This document shows, one piece after another, positions 52,896 to 63,905 of a stretch of DNA of 64,000 nucleotides (positions are counted from its first letter, which is position 1; each line of letters starts with the position of its first letter). The notes under the pieces were generated by a model. That model saw only the letters and a program-made list of their open reading frames with translations, did not search any database and was not told where the DNA came from. The position numbers and the translations under genes were made by a program. The stretch comes from Symbiodinium natans (lineage: Eukaryota; Sar; Dinophyceae; Suessiales; Symbiodiniaceae): positions 1,398,203-1,462,202 of the forward strand of contig CAJNDS010002745.1 in the NCBI GenBank assembly GCA_905221605.1, in the 5' to 3' direction.

Positions 52896-52977
52896 AGGGC
52901 GGCCCGAGGCTCCGATTCCATCCCCAGAGGACCATTGCCACGCGGACGCTTCGGCAAGCTCTGCGATAGCAGAGTTG

Positions 52978-53064
52978 CCAGGATGGGCTATTAGGCCTTA
53001 GAATCCCCAGAATGAACCCTATTCAGGGCCTCTTAAGGGATTATAAGGTATAGTAGCCCATCCT
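52978..53064. repeat. MITE family 10 copy
   Basis: CCAGGATGGGCTATTAGGCC at the left and TATAGTAGCCCATCCTGG at the right, 87 bp with AATCCCC/GGGATT inside. One end recurs alone at 32388-32402. Confidence 0.88.
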
Positions 53065-54007
53065 GGTGTGTGGCCTTCATGGCCGTGTCCGCTGCTTTTG
53101 GTCTGGCGCTTAAGGTTTTTCGCGGTTCTTGGGGTTTAGGGTTTTGAGGGTTTAGGGCGTTTAGGGTTTTTGGGGTTTAAGCCTTTTAGGGTTTAGGGTT
53201 TTTAGGGTTTCGGGTTTTTCGGATTTGGGGCTTTCAGGGTTTGCGCCTTCCTGGCTTCTCGTGGAGTCTCAGACCTCCACTCTTCGGCTCAATATCACCC
53301 AAAAACCCTAAACAAAAAGAAGTTGGCCCCAAAAGCCCGAAAATAAGAGCCCTAAACTCAGGGCCTAGGCCGCCCCCCTACGTTGGGGGGGCGGCTTAAG
53401 CCCTTTGACCTCGATGGCACAAGCCGACCCAGGTCGCTCCCGCCTCCCACAGCATGTGCAGCATGGGGGTAGCGCCCACGATGCGCCCTGGCCCCCCGTG
53501 GCTGGCCCACCTCCTATAACCCTCCCTGAAACTGCCTCTCGACCCCCCACTTCCTTTGACTCTCGGACCCAACGAACGTCGTGAAACGGAATAAGTTTTT
53601 AGAAGTGGACTGTTGTCTGAGTTTAGGCCTAAACCCTAAAAGGAATAGGTTTGGGTGGCTTTGCCGCCTTGGACGGCGTGGAGTGGGAGAAAGGTGTTAG
53701 ATGGCCCTCCACAATCCGGCCAAAGCTGCTCTTCGCACTTCACGAAGCATTCTTGCTCCGAAACCTAACCTTCACAGTATCTACGCCTACGCCCTATCAC
53801 AGCAAACCCTGAACCCTAAACCCTAAACCCTAAACCAAGCCCCTAAACAGAGCCTTCGGGTTGCCCGCAACCCTAAAACGCAGGCACATGCGGAGTCTGA
53901 CCGGCTACTGCAACGACGATCGTACCAAGCTCTTCGCGCCCTGCTTCCACGAATGCTGGCCCGAAACCCTAAGCCCTATAAGCCCTAAGCCCTAAGCCCT
54001 AAGCCCT
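53065..54007. other. Mostly unique DNA, no gene supported
   Basis: Degenerate TTTAGGG at 53130-53240. A GC-rich island at 53370-53550 has a minus-strand open frame without splice support. A CCCTAAA patch lies at 53808-53838. Confidence 0.4.
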
Positions 54008-54062
54008 ATACCCTAAACCCTAAACCCTAAACCCTAAACCCAAACCCCTAAACCCTAAACCT
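54008..54062 (-). repeat. Telomere-type array
   Basis: About seven CCCTAAA units after CCCTAAGCCCTAT variants (53967-54007). Confidence 0.92.
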
Positions 54063-54521
54063 TGCTGAGGGCGTTTCTGCGGGAACTGCTTGGGCCCCAA
54101 AGAAATTGCGAGTACCGATCAGCCTTTGCACGAGAAGAGTTGCTGCAGCAGGTCGTTGGACAGATTGTGGGCGGCACCTGATCCGGGTCTGCATTTAAAG
54201 GCACGCGGGGTCATAGAGTTTCAGGCATAATGACGTTTAGGGTTTAGGGCTAGAGATCGAGCTCTCGTCCAGGAATCGGCAGGGTCCGCAAGGCTTCTGA
54301 AGAAGATGACGGATGGGCGAGTGTACCTTACGGGGTTCTTATAGGGTTTAAGGTTTAGGGTTTTTGGAAGTTATAGGGTTCTTGAGGGAGTGGGGCTCGT
54401 GGGGGTAGGTACCTATAGGGAACCTTAGGTAAGCTTCGGGGAGCATTAGGGGGTAGTGGGAATATTGGGGACCGTTGGGTTACATTGCACCCCTTGAATC
54501 TGTCTCGCTTGAAGGACCATT
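54063..54521. other. Unique stretch, no gene supported
   Basis: GC-rich island 54070-54230 followed by G/T-rich telomere-like debris. Confidence 0.4.
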
Positions 54522-54630
54522 ATAGACCCAAGAGTAAGCCAGAAATAAACAGGGTGCCCTTTTCTTTCAAAGGGGCTTATAAGCGAAACCCAGACCCGAA
54601 AAAAGGGAATAAGGTCTTCTGGGTTCTCCT
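54522..54630. repeat. MITE family 4 copy, diverged
   Basis: ATAGACCCAAGAGTAAGCC at the left and AAGGTCTTCTGGGTTCTCC at the right, 20 bp from a family 6 copy. Confidence 0.75.
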
Positions 54631-54649
54631 ACATTCAAATGCTCAACCC

Positions 54650-54762
54650 TTGGCTGCACTCAGTCTCAGGAGGCAAAAAACTCAACTTTTGGCTGCCTCA
54701 GTAAGAAACCCGATGAACCCAAAAAAGGTAAGGATCTAAAGTTACAGGAAAGTACCACAAAG
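54650..54762. repeat. MITE family 6 copy
   Basis: TTGGCTGCACTCAGTC at the left and AAAGTACCACAAAG at the right; same ends as the introner 37816-37918. Confidence 0.85.
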
Positions 54763-55416
54763 AACCTGGATGGGCAGAGCGCACTGCGCTCCTTTCTCGC
54801 AGGGTCCAGCTTTGCAGGCCACGTCGGTGCTGCCTTCGAGAAGCCATAAAACTGCCTTTTGATGCACCTCCACGCAGACCTAGAGAGCAGACACTTGGAC
54901 CAAAAGGGTCCAATGCAAAGAAACGACACCTACCACCTAAAACCCCACCACCTCCTAAACCCCACACGCTGCAAACCCCCTAAACCATCGAAAACCAACC
55001 TTAAACCCCAAACCCCAAACCCAAATAAAACCATAACCCCTAAGCCCAAATTTCAAACCCTAAACCCCAAACCCCAAACCCTAAACCCTATACCCGAAAG
55101 CCCAAGCCAAGTCCCCTCCCGCGCCTGCTGCGCGCAGGGCCTCCGCCTGTGTCCGGGGCGTGGCAAGAGCTTGGGTGCCCTGAAGCCCTAGACCCTAGGT
55201 TTTAGGGTTAAACCTAGTTGCTGAGTACCCTGGGCCACAACAGGTTCACTTGAGGTGTAGGGTTTATAGGGTTCGGGGTCTAGGGTGTCGGGTTCACGGC
55301 TTCGGGTTGAGGATTCGGTGTGCCTGCACTGCTGTCTGTTGGAACCCCAAAAGTCGTTTACTTAGAGGCCGAGTAGAGAGCCGTATGTGCAATCCTAACA
55401 TAGTTGAAAAACCACG
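54763..55416. other. Unique DNA with CCCCAAA-rich patch
   Basis: An exon-like island at 54763-54900 runs open out of the MITE on both strands. 54960-55090 is CCCCAAA/CCCTAAA-like. No gene supported. Confidence 0.4.
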
Positions 55417-55455
55417 GGTTTAGGGTTTAGGGTTTAGGGTTTAGGGCTTAGGGTT
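55417..55455 (+). repeat. Telomere-type array
   Basis: About five TTTAGGG units. Confidence 0.92.
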
Positions 55456-55545
55456 CAGCATCTCAAGTCCGAGCATTCACTAGTCAAGCAGCTTGTCAAG
55501 CGTTGGAAAAAAACCACCCACCAAAGTTCACTCAATACATTCCCG

Positions 55546-55696
55546 AAATTCACCGTTGCCGACTTTTGAGGCCAGGAAATTCACCGTTGCCGACTTTTGA
55601 GGCCAGGAAATTCACCGTTGCCGACGTTTGAGGCCGAAATTCACCGTTGCCGACTTTTGAGGCCAGGAAATTCACCGTTGCCGAATTTTGAATCAG
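55546..55696 (+). repeat. 31-bp tandem repeat, five copies
   Basis: Unit AAATTCACCGTTGCCGACTT plus TTGAGGCCAGG; copies start at 55546, 55577, 55608, 55637 and 55668. Copy 3 is 29 bp and the last decays. Confidence 0.95.
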
Positions 55697-55721
55697 GGTT
55701 TAAATTCATTATGATAGAGAG

Positions 55722-55772
55722 GTTTAGGGTTTAGGGTTTAGGGTTTAGGGTTTAGGGTTTAGGGTTTAGGGT
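55722..55772 (+). repeat. Telomere-type array
   Basis: About eight TTTAGGG units. Confidence 0.94.
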
Positions 55773-55774
55773 TT

Positions 55775-55925
55775 AGGGTGACACCCGGAAGCCCTTTTCA
55801 GTGAGCCGCAGCCTCCTGCGCCGTGGAGCTCCGGTGTGCCGAGGAGGCGGCAGAGACGGGCTGCTCGTCATCCTCAGCCTCGACATAGTTCCCAAACTTC
55901 GAGGGTTCGGAGGACTTAGTAGGTA
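55775..55925 (-). CDS. Candidate exon between arrays
   Basis: Minus strand reads TKSSEPSKFGNYVEAEDDEQ then PVSAASSAHRSSTAQEAAAH and TGA. It is an acidic, Ser/Ala-rich tail with good codon pattern, enclosed by arrays at 55722-55772 and 55929-55968. Confidence 0.4.
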
Positions 55926-55928
55926 GTT

Positions 55929-55968
55929 GAGGGTTTAGGGTTTAGGGTTTAGGGTTTAGGGTTTAGGG
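55929..55968 (+). repeat. Telomere-type array
   Basis: About six TTTAGGG units. Confidence 0.92.
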
Positions 55969-56251
55969 TGTTATCCAACAGAGCTATAAGTAGGATAACT
56001 CCAATCAGGGTCCTTGTTAGGGTCCGTATATGTCTACTTACTATCGACTTACTAAGTCCCTAGACTCAGCTCCCAAAGGGTCTATGCACAGCTAGGCAAA
56101 AGGACATATACACACTTGTAAAGGTTTGGGGTTTAGGGCTTCGGGTAACCCTAAGGCTCTAAGGACTCTTCTTTTAGGGTTTTTTGGACCCAAAGGCCTT
56201 CTTATATAAGATTTCTGGGATATTTTGAGCCTAAGGGTTTTTAAAGATATA

Positions 56252-56293
<42 letters not shown>

Positions 56294-56580
56294 ATATCCG
56301 TGTATGAATCTAGATTCTTGTTTTGTGGTTGAGAGTTGTTTAGTATGTGATATGTCTGTGTATGTGTGTGTGTGTCCATGTGTCAAACAGATCAAGGTAC
56401 AGGTATATGGATGTAGATGTAGACACCAACATAGATACAACACCTCTGTAGGCCAACAGTACTCAGCCACAATTGAAGCTTGACCTTGGGAGTGTATGGT
56501 TGAGGGTGCACCTTTTGCTACAGGGTGGGTAGCTTGCATGATCGTCGCATAGGGATTTTCTGGCACCAACGTCAAAAACT
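55969..56580. other. Unique DNA with TA microsatellite
   Basis: (TA)n at 56246-56298 and a GT run at 56354-56374. Open minus-strand frames across it are repeat-driven. Confidence 0.5.
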
Positions 56581-57729
56581 CTCAACCCAAACATTGAACC
56601 CTAAACCCTAAACCCTTAGCCCTAAACCCCGAACTAAACCTTAAACCCTAACCGTAACCTGTACATCAAGCACGGCCTCTTCATTCAGTGCCCGTGCGAA
56701 GGCGCCCATCGTCCTCAAGGCGTCAGGAACTACGCCGCCCAAAGCCTTGCGCTAAAACCCCCGAATCCCGCGTTAAACCCTGAAACCGATATGCCACAAA
56801 TGCCGTAGGTCCCAAACCACAGGACATTAAAGCCTCACCAAGACCTAAACCCTAAAGCGTAGCTTCGTAGCCAGACCTTTTCAGGGTTTGGTGTTTGCGG
56901 TTTTCCCGACCCTCTTGGGGAATGCCGGTGAACGGAGTACTGTTTCAACAGTAGAGCTTGCAACCCGTTTAGGGTTCATAAGCAAAGCTTCAAGCCCTTT
57001 GCAGTTTAGGGGTTTAGGGCTAAAGCAAGGCATCGGGCTTGGGTGTTTAGGGCACAACCAGGCTGAGAACTAGGGATGAGGGGTTTAAGGGCAAGGGCTA
57101 GGGGTCTAGAGCTGAGCCCGACTCAGGATTCAGGGGTTTGGGGCCTAGAGCTAGGGCTTAGAGTTTGGTATTGGGGTTTGGAGTCTAAGGTTCAGTGTTC
57201 TAAACCCTAAAGCCTAAACCCTAAACCCGAAACCCTGACCCCTAAACTGTGACCCCTGAGCCAAGAAGACTACAAGAGTACTACTGGGGATCCTCTGTGT
57301 TGAACCACTGGGTTCGCAGGCGAGTATCCTTATACCAGTAACTAGTCCAACCCTAAACCCTACACCCGAAACCCTAAGCTCTAAACCCTCAACCCCAAAC
57401 CCTAAACCCCAAAAGCCCTTGCTAATTTAGGGATTAGGGATACTGGTAACTGGTAGCGTTCGTTAGACCCCGACAGTGGCTGTTGGCATCCGAGTCACAC
57501 AACGCCCCTGGCAACCGAGGCAAGCCTGGGCAACGCACCCCTGAACCCCAAACCCCAAACCCCAAACCCCAAACGCCCCCAACCCCAAACTCCAAACCCT
57601 AAACCCCAAACCTTAAACCCTAAATCCACGGCCATGCACCCCAAAGGTGCCCTCAGGTCCTCAGTTTTAGGGGGGGGGGGGGGGAGGTTGAGGTGGGGTT
57701 GCGGTCTGGGTGGGGTGTATGGAGGGCCA
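56581..57729. other. Degenerate telomere-like and unique DNA
   Basis: CCCTAAA/CCCCAAA patches at 56590-56660, 57200-57245, 57345-57420 and 57535-57630; G16 at 57669-57684; no supported exon. Confidence 0.45.
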
Positions 57730-57849
57730 CAAGGTGGGGCCCCCTGTTTATAAGTAGAGTTTTAAGAGCCCTAACTTGGGTTATAAGGATCCTAAATTGC
57801 GTTATAAGTCCCTTAACTACAGTTAGTATAGTAAGGGGGCCCCACCCTG
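57730..57849 (+). repeat. MITE family 2 copy, 120 bp
   Basis: CAAGGTGGGGCCCCCT to AGGGGGCCCCACCCTG. It has more substitutions than the other two copies but exactly the same length. Confidence 0.9.
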
Positions 57850-57989
57850 TAGATCCCCAACATCAAGTCCTAAACCCCAAAGCCAAGTCCGCTCATCCTC
57901 AACCCTATGGGTGAACAGCCTTCAAAAGCAGAAGTCCGAAGCTCGACCGATGTCGAGAAGAACAAGTGCTTAGCGTGCCCAGAAATTTG

Positions 57990-58120
57990 GGTTTAGGGTT
58001 TAGGATTTAGGGTTTAGGGTTTAGGGTAGCGAAACGACTGGATAAAAGGGAGCAGATTCGGGTTTAGGTTGTATGGGGTTTAGGGTTTAGGGTTTAGGTT
58101 ATGGGGTTTAGGGCCGAGGC
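57990..58120 (+). repeat. Telomere-type array, broken
   Basis: TTTAGGG units (57990-58027), unique bases, then TTTAGG variants to 58115. Confidence 0.85.
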
Positions 58121-58439
58121 TTTGGGGTTTACCGAGGGTTTTTCAGGTTGAGGTGTTCAGGTTTCGGTTTGAGGGTTCTTGGCTACCCGGGCATGCCAAT
58201 GCAGGACGAAAAGAATGCATGGAGACGAGGCGGCGACGTCTTCGAGGGGGCCCGGCCGGCTTCGGAGCTTTTCAAAGACCTGCGAAGCTTGTCTAGACAT
58301 AAATAGGGAATCAGGTGTGTGTATATATATATGTTGTACATATTATATATGATACATACTCTATATAATCTTTATACACATGCACACTATATGTATATGT
58401 AGGTGCTATATTAAATAGGGCAGAAGGAATCTGATACCA

Positions 58440-59040
58440 CGTGAGCTTGCGACATCAGAACCAACGCGCGCTTGGCGAGGCCCTCAACCCACGGCCCTTT
58501 GCAAGGCCGGGTGTGGGACTTGGGGTTTCGGGTTTTTAGGGAGTTTGGAGCGAATCAACAAGGCGCCGCAACGCTGGATCCTGAATGTAGCAGGCACATG
58601 CCCACGCAAACAGCCAGGTTGCAACGAAACAGAAGACAAACTTCATCCTGCTTTGGTTCTGCTTTGGTACGAGATCCGCGAACATGTGCCTGTGCCGTTG
58701 CCACTACAGAGAACGCGAGGGCGAGACAGGTCGGAACTGAACGCGTCAAGGTCGAGAGCAGGTGGTCTTTGTTTTATAGGTATTTGAGTCTTTCTACTCG
58801 CTTCGCTTTCCCTTTCCTTGTCCTTACTTTCGGCTGTACAGCCGAACCTAGAAATTCAAACCCCCCAATCACACCAACAGCCTCAACACTGGACCGAAAT
58901 AAGTTATAGATATAAGCAAACACGCTGCCTGAGCTTTCTCCGTGTTTCTCTAAGAATGTTAGGCCTATGCTTATGTGTAGCTTGTCCTGTGCTTATGCAA
59001 AAGTCGAGGTTAAACCTTTATTAAAGCCCAGACAAGCTGT
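58440..59040. other. Unique stretch with competing open frames
   Basis: Plus strand 58472-58909 is open for 145 codons. On the minus strand 58749-58555 a frame begins TRSVPTCLALAFSVVATAQA, like a signal peptide. Only one can be real and neither has splice proof. A perfect 18-bp palindrome, TTCGGCTGTACAGCCGAA, lies at 58829-58846. Confidence 0.35.
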
Positions 59041-59126
59041 TGATAAGTCTTTCTTCGAGGCCAGTTCCCTGACTTATACAATCCTAAGCTTCTCCCAATT
59101 CTCAGGCTAAGCAGGCCCCCTCCGCG

Positions 59127-59152
59127 CCCCCCCCCCCCCCCCCCCCCCCCCC
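59127..59152 (-). repeat. Poly-C tract (26 bp)
   Basis: Pure C run; a second of 21 bp lies at 59342-59362. Confidence 0.95.
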
Positions 59153-59185
59153 TCATCTTCATGAGTTTAGAGATTAGGCCTAAAC

Positions 59186-59713
59186 TTGGGATGTTCCCCC
59201 TTACACTAACAGTCCTTAACAGGGACTACACAATAGGGTGTACTATAATCCCTAACCCTAAACCCCAAATACCCTAAACCCTAACCCTTAAACCCTAAAC
59301 CCTAAACCTTGCTGTTAATCCCTTCCCCCTTTTCTTAAACGCCCCCCCCCCCCCCCCCCCCCTAATCATAAAAACACTATCCGGAAAATCCTGCCGAAAC
59401 CGACCCCGGCTTTTAAACCCTATTCCGACTTAGGGGGGGGTTCAGGGCTCCCAAAATCCGCAAGCCAACCAACATCCTGAAGCTCCCTTCCCTCCCTACC
59501 CAGCCTAGACCCTAACCCTTTGGACCCCAAACATGACAGTTGGATAAAAACCTCCCCCTCATTAATAATGAAAACACATTTCGAGTTTCTATTGGGGGGC
59601 CCCCGTTTAATATTCGGGGGAAGGGATTAGTAATAAACCTTAAACCCCGAACCCTAAACCCTAAACCCTAAAACCAAAACCTTACTGCCAGTATAAGGGC
59701 GGGAACATCCCAA
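59186..59713. repeat. MITE family 1 copy split by telomere-containing DNA
   Basis: The left half (59186-59254, TTGGGATGTTCCCCC ... AATCCCTA) and right half (59681-59713, CCAGTATAAGGGCGGGAAC) are separated by about 425 bp that begins and ends in CCCTAAA-type repeats and holds a poly-C tract. The break falls in the MITE's own AATCCCTAA. Confidence 0.75.
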
Positions 59714-59797
59714 GTTGAAACCCTTAAGGTAAAACCCAACAAACCCTTAAGCTGCCCTGTGAGGCCGGCATTGCCCCCCGCCCTCCCCCCGCCCAAC

Positions 59798-59890
59798 TTA
59801 GGGTTTAGGGTTTAGGGTTTAGGGTTTAGGGTTTAGGGTTTAGGGTCTAGGGTTTAGGGTTTAGGGTTTAGGGTCTAGGGTTTAGGGTGA
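59798..59890 (+). repeat. Telomere-type array
   Basis: About 13 TTTAGGG units with two TCTAGGG. Confidence 0.95.
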
Positions 59891-60139
59891 TTTCTAGGCA
59901 TAAAGCCCTGCACCCTAGAGACCTTAGGCCTAAAGCCTCAAGAACCCCCTAAGCCTGCTTCTGTTCGTAGAGCACTATCCCAGAGCCCCTTGTCGGATTC
60001 TGAGGCAACCTACCCGAATCACCTTTCAAAGCGCTTCACAAAGAGGCACCCTGTTTCTGGACTTGAAGCAACCAGGGAGAAAGAAGTATAAACTTGTATT
60101 TCATAATGGCTCCTTGAAGGAACAGGTCAAAAACCAAAG

Positions 60140-60239
60140 TTGGGATGTTCATTTTTTCTAACAGTCCTGAATGGGGATTCTAGTACCCCCCTACCATAAT
60201 CCCGATTAAGGACTGCTCGTATAAGGGGGAACATCCCAA
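60140..60239. repeat. MITE family 1 copy
   Basis: TTGGGATGTTCATTTTTTC at the left and TATAAGGGGGAACATCCCAA at the right. Confidence 0.88.
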
Positions 60240-60689
60240 AACAAAAGCATCAAAGTATGGTACTCCCGACTCAGGTTGTTCAAAGGTATAATTATAAGGG
60301 GTCCCAACCCTAAGACGGTACTACCGGGCATCCTGGTTAGGTGAACCCTCGAACCCAGGACCAAAAACCCGAACCTCCGTAAACAACGACAAACAAACCA
60401 CCCAAGAGGAAAATATAAACCCTAAAACCAAAAAAGTCACTTAAACCCTAAACCCCAAAAGAAAACCCAAAACCCTAAACCCCAAACCCAAGCGCATGAA
60501 CAGATGCCGCTTGGAAGAAAAAAACCCAAACCCTAAACCCTAAACCCTGAACAAAGAGGCCTCTTTGAAGAGGCCCTCGAGTTGGGGAGGGAGTACCTGG
60601 AAACGCTCGGAGGGATGAGGGTTGAGGATCGAGACTCAAGAGGCTTAGGGCTTAGGGTTTCGGGTTGAGGTAGGGTTTAGGGGGCTAAG
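60240..60689. other. Degenerate telomere-like DNA
   Basis: CCCTAAA/CCCAAAA words at 60415-60550; no gene. A truncated MITE family 4 end follows at 60690-60755. Confidence 0.5.
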
Positions 60690-60765
60690 CCTAAGAGTAA
60701 CCTAGGAAGAACAAGGGTGCCCTTTTTGGTTTAATGGGGAGCCCGGAAGCCCCTTAACCCTAAGC

Positions 60766-60815
60766 CCTAAGCCCTAAGCCCTAAACCCTAAACCCTAAAC
60801 CCTAAACCCTAAACT
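60766..60815 (-). repeat. Telomere-type array with CCCTAAG start
   Basis: Three CCCTAAG units then five CCCTAAA. Confidence 0.92.
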
Positions 60816-61440
60816 GGCCCTAAACCGAAGCCCTGAACGAAAACTGAAGCACCTGGGTTTTGGGCTTCTGTCGATGTTCATCGGGCTTGTGTGTTCTCGT
60901 TGAAACGGCCGGAGTTGTTTAGGGTTGGGAGTTTTTGGGGTTCATGGGGCTTAGGGTTTAGGCCTTCTTTGGGTCTTTAGGGTTTGGGGGCTTGTAGGCT
61001 TCCGGGGCTTAAAGAGATTCACACTTGTACCTTCAGGCTTGTTGGGTACACTTGTTGGGACTGAATGAGACCCACAGCCTAAAGGCCTAGCCTGACCAGT
61101 CTACGCCGTCTACGCTTCAACTTCGAGACTCACCCCTTGAAAGGGCACGCATCCTTGGCAAATGGGGCGCAATGAAGGGAATCACAACATGAGACTTAGG
61201 GCCAGAAGAAAAGGGGGGTGGGCAGGAGGGCACGTACACTCTACCCTTTTTCCTAAACTTTTCCCGAAACTGAACTGGGCGGGTGGTTTAAGGGTTTAGG
61301 GGCAGAGGGTTCCCATGCATGCCCAGCTACAGGACGCTGAAGGAGGAGCGAGGTGCTGGTGAGCTTCGTGGAGTCTCCTGTTCGTCAGAGGGATTCGTCT
61401 AGAGCGCTTCCGGTTGAGGTTCTTGCTCTGATGATGGCAG
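60816..61440. other. Unique stretch, no gene supported
   Basis: G/T-rich telomere-like debris at 60920-61010, then GC-rich unique DNA. Confidence 0.4.
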
Positions 61441-61800
61441 CCCAAACACCCTGAACCCTACACCCTAAACCCTAAGCCCCTGAAATCTGAACACTAAACC
61501 CTAAACCCTAAACCCGAAACCCTAAACCCTAAACCCCTAAAATCTGAACACTAAGAGACATACGGAGATATCCATCGGACGGTTGACCGGCCCATCTTCC
61601 AAGCTCTCTGGCGAGGGTCATCCTTGAGAACTGAGAGCCCTAAACTCAAAACCCTGAGCCCCAAAACCTAAACCCTAAACCCGAAACCCTAAACCCTAAA
61701 CCCTAAACCCCAAACCCTAAACCCTAAACCCTGAACCCTAAACCCTAAACCCAAAACCCTAAACCCTAAACCCTAGCCCTAAACCCTAAACACTGAAGCC
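61440..61800 (-). repeat. Telomere-type arrays with tandem higher-order unit
   Basis: A block containing CCCCTGAAATCTGAACACTA recurs (61476, 61529); a longer CCCTAAA array at 61660-61800 has CCCGAAA, CCCCAAA and CCCTGAA variants. Confidence 0.88.
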
Positions 61801-61909
61801 CCAAACCCTATTCTCGATATTGGAGAGAGTATGTATGCTCTCGACTTCTGATGTCCAAAAAGGGCACGCAGCCCCAAACCGCCGAAACCCCCAAATACCC
61901 AAACACCCA

Positions 61910-62128
61910 AACCTTAAACCCTAGCCCTAAACCCTAAACCCTAAACCCTAAACCCCAATCCCTCAAACCCTAAACCCCCAAACCCTAAAACCCTGCACTC
62001 TACCCGTAAACCTGAATCCCAAGCCCTAAACCCTCAACCCCGAACCCTGAACCCTCAACCCGGAAACATAAACCCTAAACCCCGAACCCTAAACCCTAGC
62101 CCTAAACCCTAAACCCTAAGCTCGAAAC
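61910..62128 (-). repeat. Degenerate CCCTAAA array
   Basis: Long but impure array, with many CCCCAAA, CCCTCAA and CCCGAAC units. Confidence 0.88.
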
Positions 62129-62204
62129 CCCCTTGAGTCGAAGCAGCTGCCTGGGCTGAGGGAGCCGTCTGGCGAAGACTCTGCAACGCCTGGCCGGCGG
62201 TTCG

Positions 62205-62390
62205 GGTTTAGGGTTTAGGGTTTAGGGTTTAGGGTTTAGGGTTTAGGGTTTAGGGTTTAGGGTTTAGGGTTTAGGGTTTAGGGTTTAGGGTTTAGGGTTT
62301 AGGGTTTGGGGTTTGGGGTTTAGGGTTCAGGGTTCAGGGTTCAGGGTTTAGAATTTGGGTTCAGGGTTCAGGGGTTAGGGTTTCTGCAGC
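62205..62390 (+). repeat. Long telomere-type array
   Basis: About 16 clean TTTAGGG units then TTTGGGG and TTCAGGG variants. It faces the CCCTAAA array at 61910-62128 across 75 bp of unique DNA. Confidence 0.95.
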
Positions 62391-62587
62391 CGACACAGAT
62401 CCACGATAAGCCCCGAAAGCCTTGGGAAGCTTTTAGGGTTTAGGGTTTGGGGTTTAGGGTTTGGGGTTTGGGGATTTCCGAGGGCAGTTGCCCTTGGGTG
62501 CACCTGTTATCATGTGATACCCATAACGGACATCAATACCGCAACGCAAACTGCAGACCACGAAGAAGCATTCAACCTCTTCGGAAC

Positions 62588-62628
62588 ACCCTAAACCCTA
62601 AACCCTAAACCCTAAACCCTACACCCTG
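62588..62628 (-). repeat. Telomere-type array
   Basis: Five CCCTAAA units. Further small arrays, including CCCTAAAA octamers, lie at 62787-62860 and 62937-63025. Confidence 0.92.
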
Positions 62629-63299
62629 AATAAACCAAGAAAGAATTAAATTTAAGGAAGGCAAGGGACATTTTGCAGACTCGCAAGAATGCAGGGGCAT
62701 CCCGGTAACATAGGAATAACCAGTGCTGCTGTTACGTGCTGGGCAATGACTTCTTTAAGCAACCCACCCAAGAAGGAAGAAAGGAACCCTAAACCCTAAA
62801 ACCCTAAAACCCCAAAACCCTAAAACCCTAAAACCGTAAACCCTAAACCCTAAACTATACCCTAAGATGGCAGTTGCTGGCGTGGCCCTTGGCCAGGATC
62901 AATCGCCAGAAGGTCTTACTTCCTAAGCCCTAAACTAACCCTAAACCCTGAACTCCCTAAACCCTAAACCCTAAATCCTAAACCCTAAACCCTAAACCCT
63001 GAACCCTGAACTCCCTAAACCCTTGTATTGTGTCAGTTTGTGTTCTATGACCTTAGAACACCCACGCGAACTGGTCTTGGGGAGGTTCCCTCTGCCAAAA
63101 GTAGGCGAGGAAACTTCAAGGTTGAGGGTTTAGGGTCAAGGGCCTTGGGTTCTAGGGTTCAAGGCTTAGGGTTCGAAGCAAACCCTAAACCCCCCCCCAA
63201 ACATTAAACCGAAAACGAGTACCTCTGTGGATCCCAGTAAGCAGTTCTGCGGGCACCTCCGATAGAGGCTTTCCCTTGAGAACTGCCTGGTGCGGCTTT

Positions 63300-63402
63300 G
63301 GGGCTAAGGTTTAGGGTTTAGGGCTTGGGGCTTGGGGTTTGGGGTGTGGGGTTTAGGGTTTAGGGTTTAAGGTTTAGGGTTTAGGGTTTAGGGTTTAGGG
63401 CT
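63300..63402 (+). repeat. Telomere-type array, variant-rich
   Basis: TTTAGGG with TTGGGG-type units in the middle. Confidence 0.9.
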
Positions 63403-63561
63403 ACTTGGCATGTCTCCAGAAACCGACTAATGGACCGGCTGCAATCAGGCACCCCCCTGAAATGGCAAGCGCTGCTGATAAACTGTACCTAATACCCTTT
63501 TTTGAGTTGGCTACTGAAAAAGGAACCTAACCCCCCCCCCCCGCCCCAATATTCCCCATCT

Positions 63562-63783
63562 TGGTAGCCGAGGAACCATAAGTTAAGGGTACCCAAATTT
63601 TTGAGTTGGCGATTTTATAAGGGAATCTAAAAAAATGACGATAAGGGACAAGGGTACCTTGGCTGCACTCAGGAGGGTAGCTGAAAATTAAACGTTTAGC
63701 TGCCTTAATAAGAAACCCAATAAACCCAAAAGGTAAGGATCTAAAGCTACGGTAAAGTACCACAAAGGTACCACTGGGCTACC
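63562..63783. repeat. MITE family 5 copy with a family 6 MITE nested inside
   Basis: Outer ends GGTAGCCGAGGAACCATAAG and GGTACCACTGGGCTACC. The inner family 6 element (63659-63766) is flanked by GGTACC on both sides (63653-63658, 63767-63772). Confidence 0.85.
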
Positions 63784-63849
63784 AAGCCATAGAAAGCTGA
63801 GGTGTGGCTTAGGCTTTCATGGTGGGCTTGATGACCGATCTTAGGCCTC

Positions 63850-63905
63850 AAAGGGTTTAGGGTTTAGGGTTTAGGGTTTAGGGTTTAGGATTTAGGGTTT
63901 AAGGT
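63850..63905 (+). repeat. Telomere-type array
   Basis: About eight TTTAGGG units with one TTTAGGA. Confidence 0.94.

Noticed and set aside
55546-55696. CRISPR array
   Set aside because: Repeats are directly adjacent without spacers, in a eukaryotic context.
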